A DNA stretch of 41,321 nt from Actinomycetes bacterium. GTDB lineage: Bacteria > Actinomycetota > Acidimicrobiia > Acidimicrobiales > Acidimicrobiaceae. The DNA lies in the NCBI GenBank assembly GCA_021784675.1, contig JAJYHR010000186.1, forward strand, positions 1 to 41,321, written 5' to 3'. The notes beneath the pieces were generated by a model, which saw nothing but the letters and a program-made list of their open reading frames with translations, had not been told where the DNA came from and searched no databases. Below, in pieces: positions 41,321 through 41,321 of this stretch. Position numbers and translations under genes: made by a program. Position 1 is the first letter of the stretch, and each line of letters starts with the position of its first letter.

Positions 41321-41321
41321 G

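Overview
The window is a high-GC bacterial chromosome segment, most likely from an actinobacterium and possibly an acidimicrobial-type lineage. This rests on the actinobacterial style of SerA, SerC, LeuB and GreA, frequent GTG/TTG starts, several possibly leaderless genes, a (non-)discriminating GluRS next to a tRNA-Gln, and cytochrome b-like proteins. Taxonomy is inferred from protein character only, since no database could be searched.

Region 1 (1-7.9 kb) is accessory. Catabolic genes (an ADP-forming acyl-CoA synthetase cut by the window edge, an enoyl-CoA hydratase, a class III aminotransferase and an FAD amine/amino-acid oxidase) are separated by decayed insertion sequences of the IS3, IS1634 and IS256 families. 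A short piece of a cytochrome b-type gene sits next to the IS256 remnant.

Region 2 (7.9-13.4 kb, minus strand) holds two paralogous cytochrome b-like loci separated by IS21 and IS110 debris. In locus A a small membrane protein is separate and the cytochrome b is one chain. In locus B the small membrane segment is fused to the haem-binding half and the C-terminal half is a separate gene. Both carry two pairs of haem-ligand histidines, lack a visible PEWY motif and have a large extracytoplasmic insert. No Rieske protein or cytochrome c is encoded in the window.

Region 3 (13.4-26.4 kb) starts with a large GAF-GGDEF-EAL protein ending in a zinc-binding (CZB-like) tail. It continues with a beta-oxidation pair (acyl-CoA dehydrogenase, 3-hydroxyacyl-CoA dehydrogenase), gltX and tRNA-Gln(CTG). 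An IclR-controlled cassette follows: CoA-transferase, amidohydrolase, HMG-CoA-lyase-type lyase and MFS transporter, suggesting uptake, CoA activation and cleavage of a branched dicarboxylic or hydroxy acid.

Region 4 (26.5-38.7 kb) is a dense amino-acid biosynthesis locus: leuA, serA, an aspartate-type aminotransferase, serC, leuD, leuC, leuB, ilvE and cimA, with greA upstream of leuCD. LeuA, LeuCD, LeuB and IlvE make leucine. CimA feeds citramalate into the same LeuCD/LeuB steps, giving a threonine-independent isoleucine route. Between serA and leuA lies a textbook-like leucine attenuator: a 12-residue leader peptide ending Leu-Leu-Leu, a hairpin at its stop codon and a terminator hairpin with a U-run.

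Region 5 (38.8-41.3 kb) contains a small unknown protein, a type II NADH dehydrogenase, and a minus-strand pair made of a membrane protein (cut by the window edge) and an ABC-ATPase-like protein that has lost its catalytic motifs.
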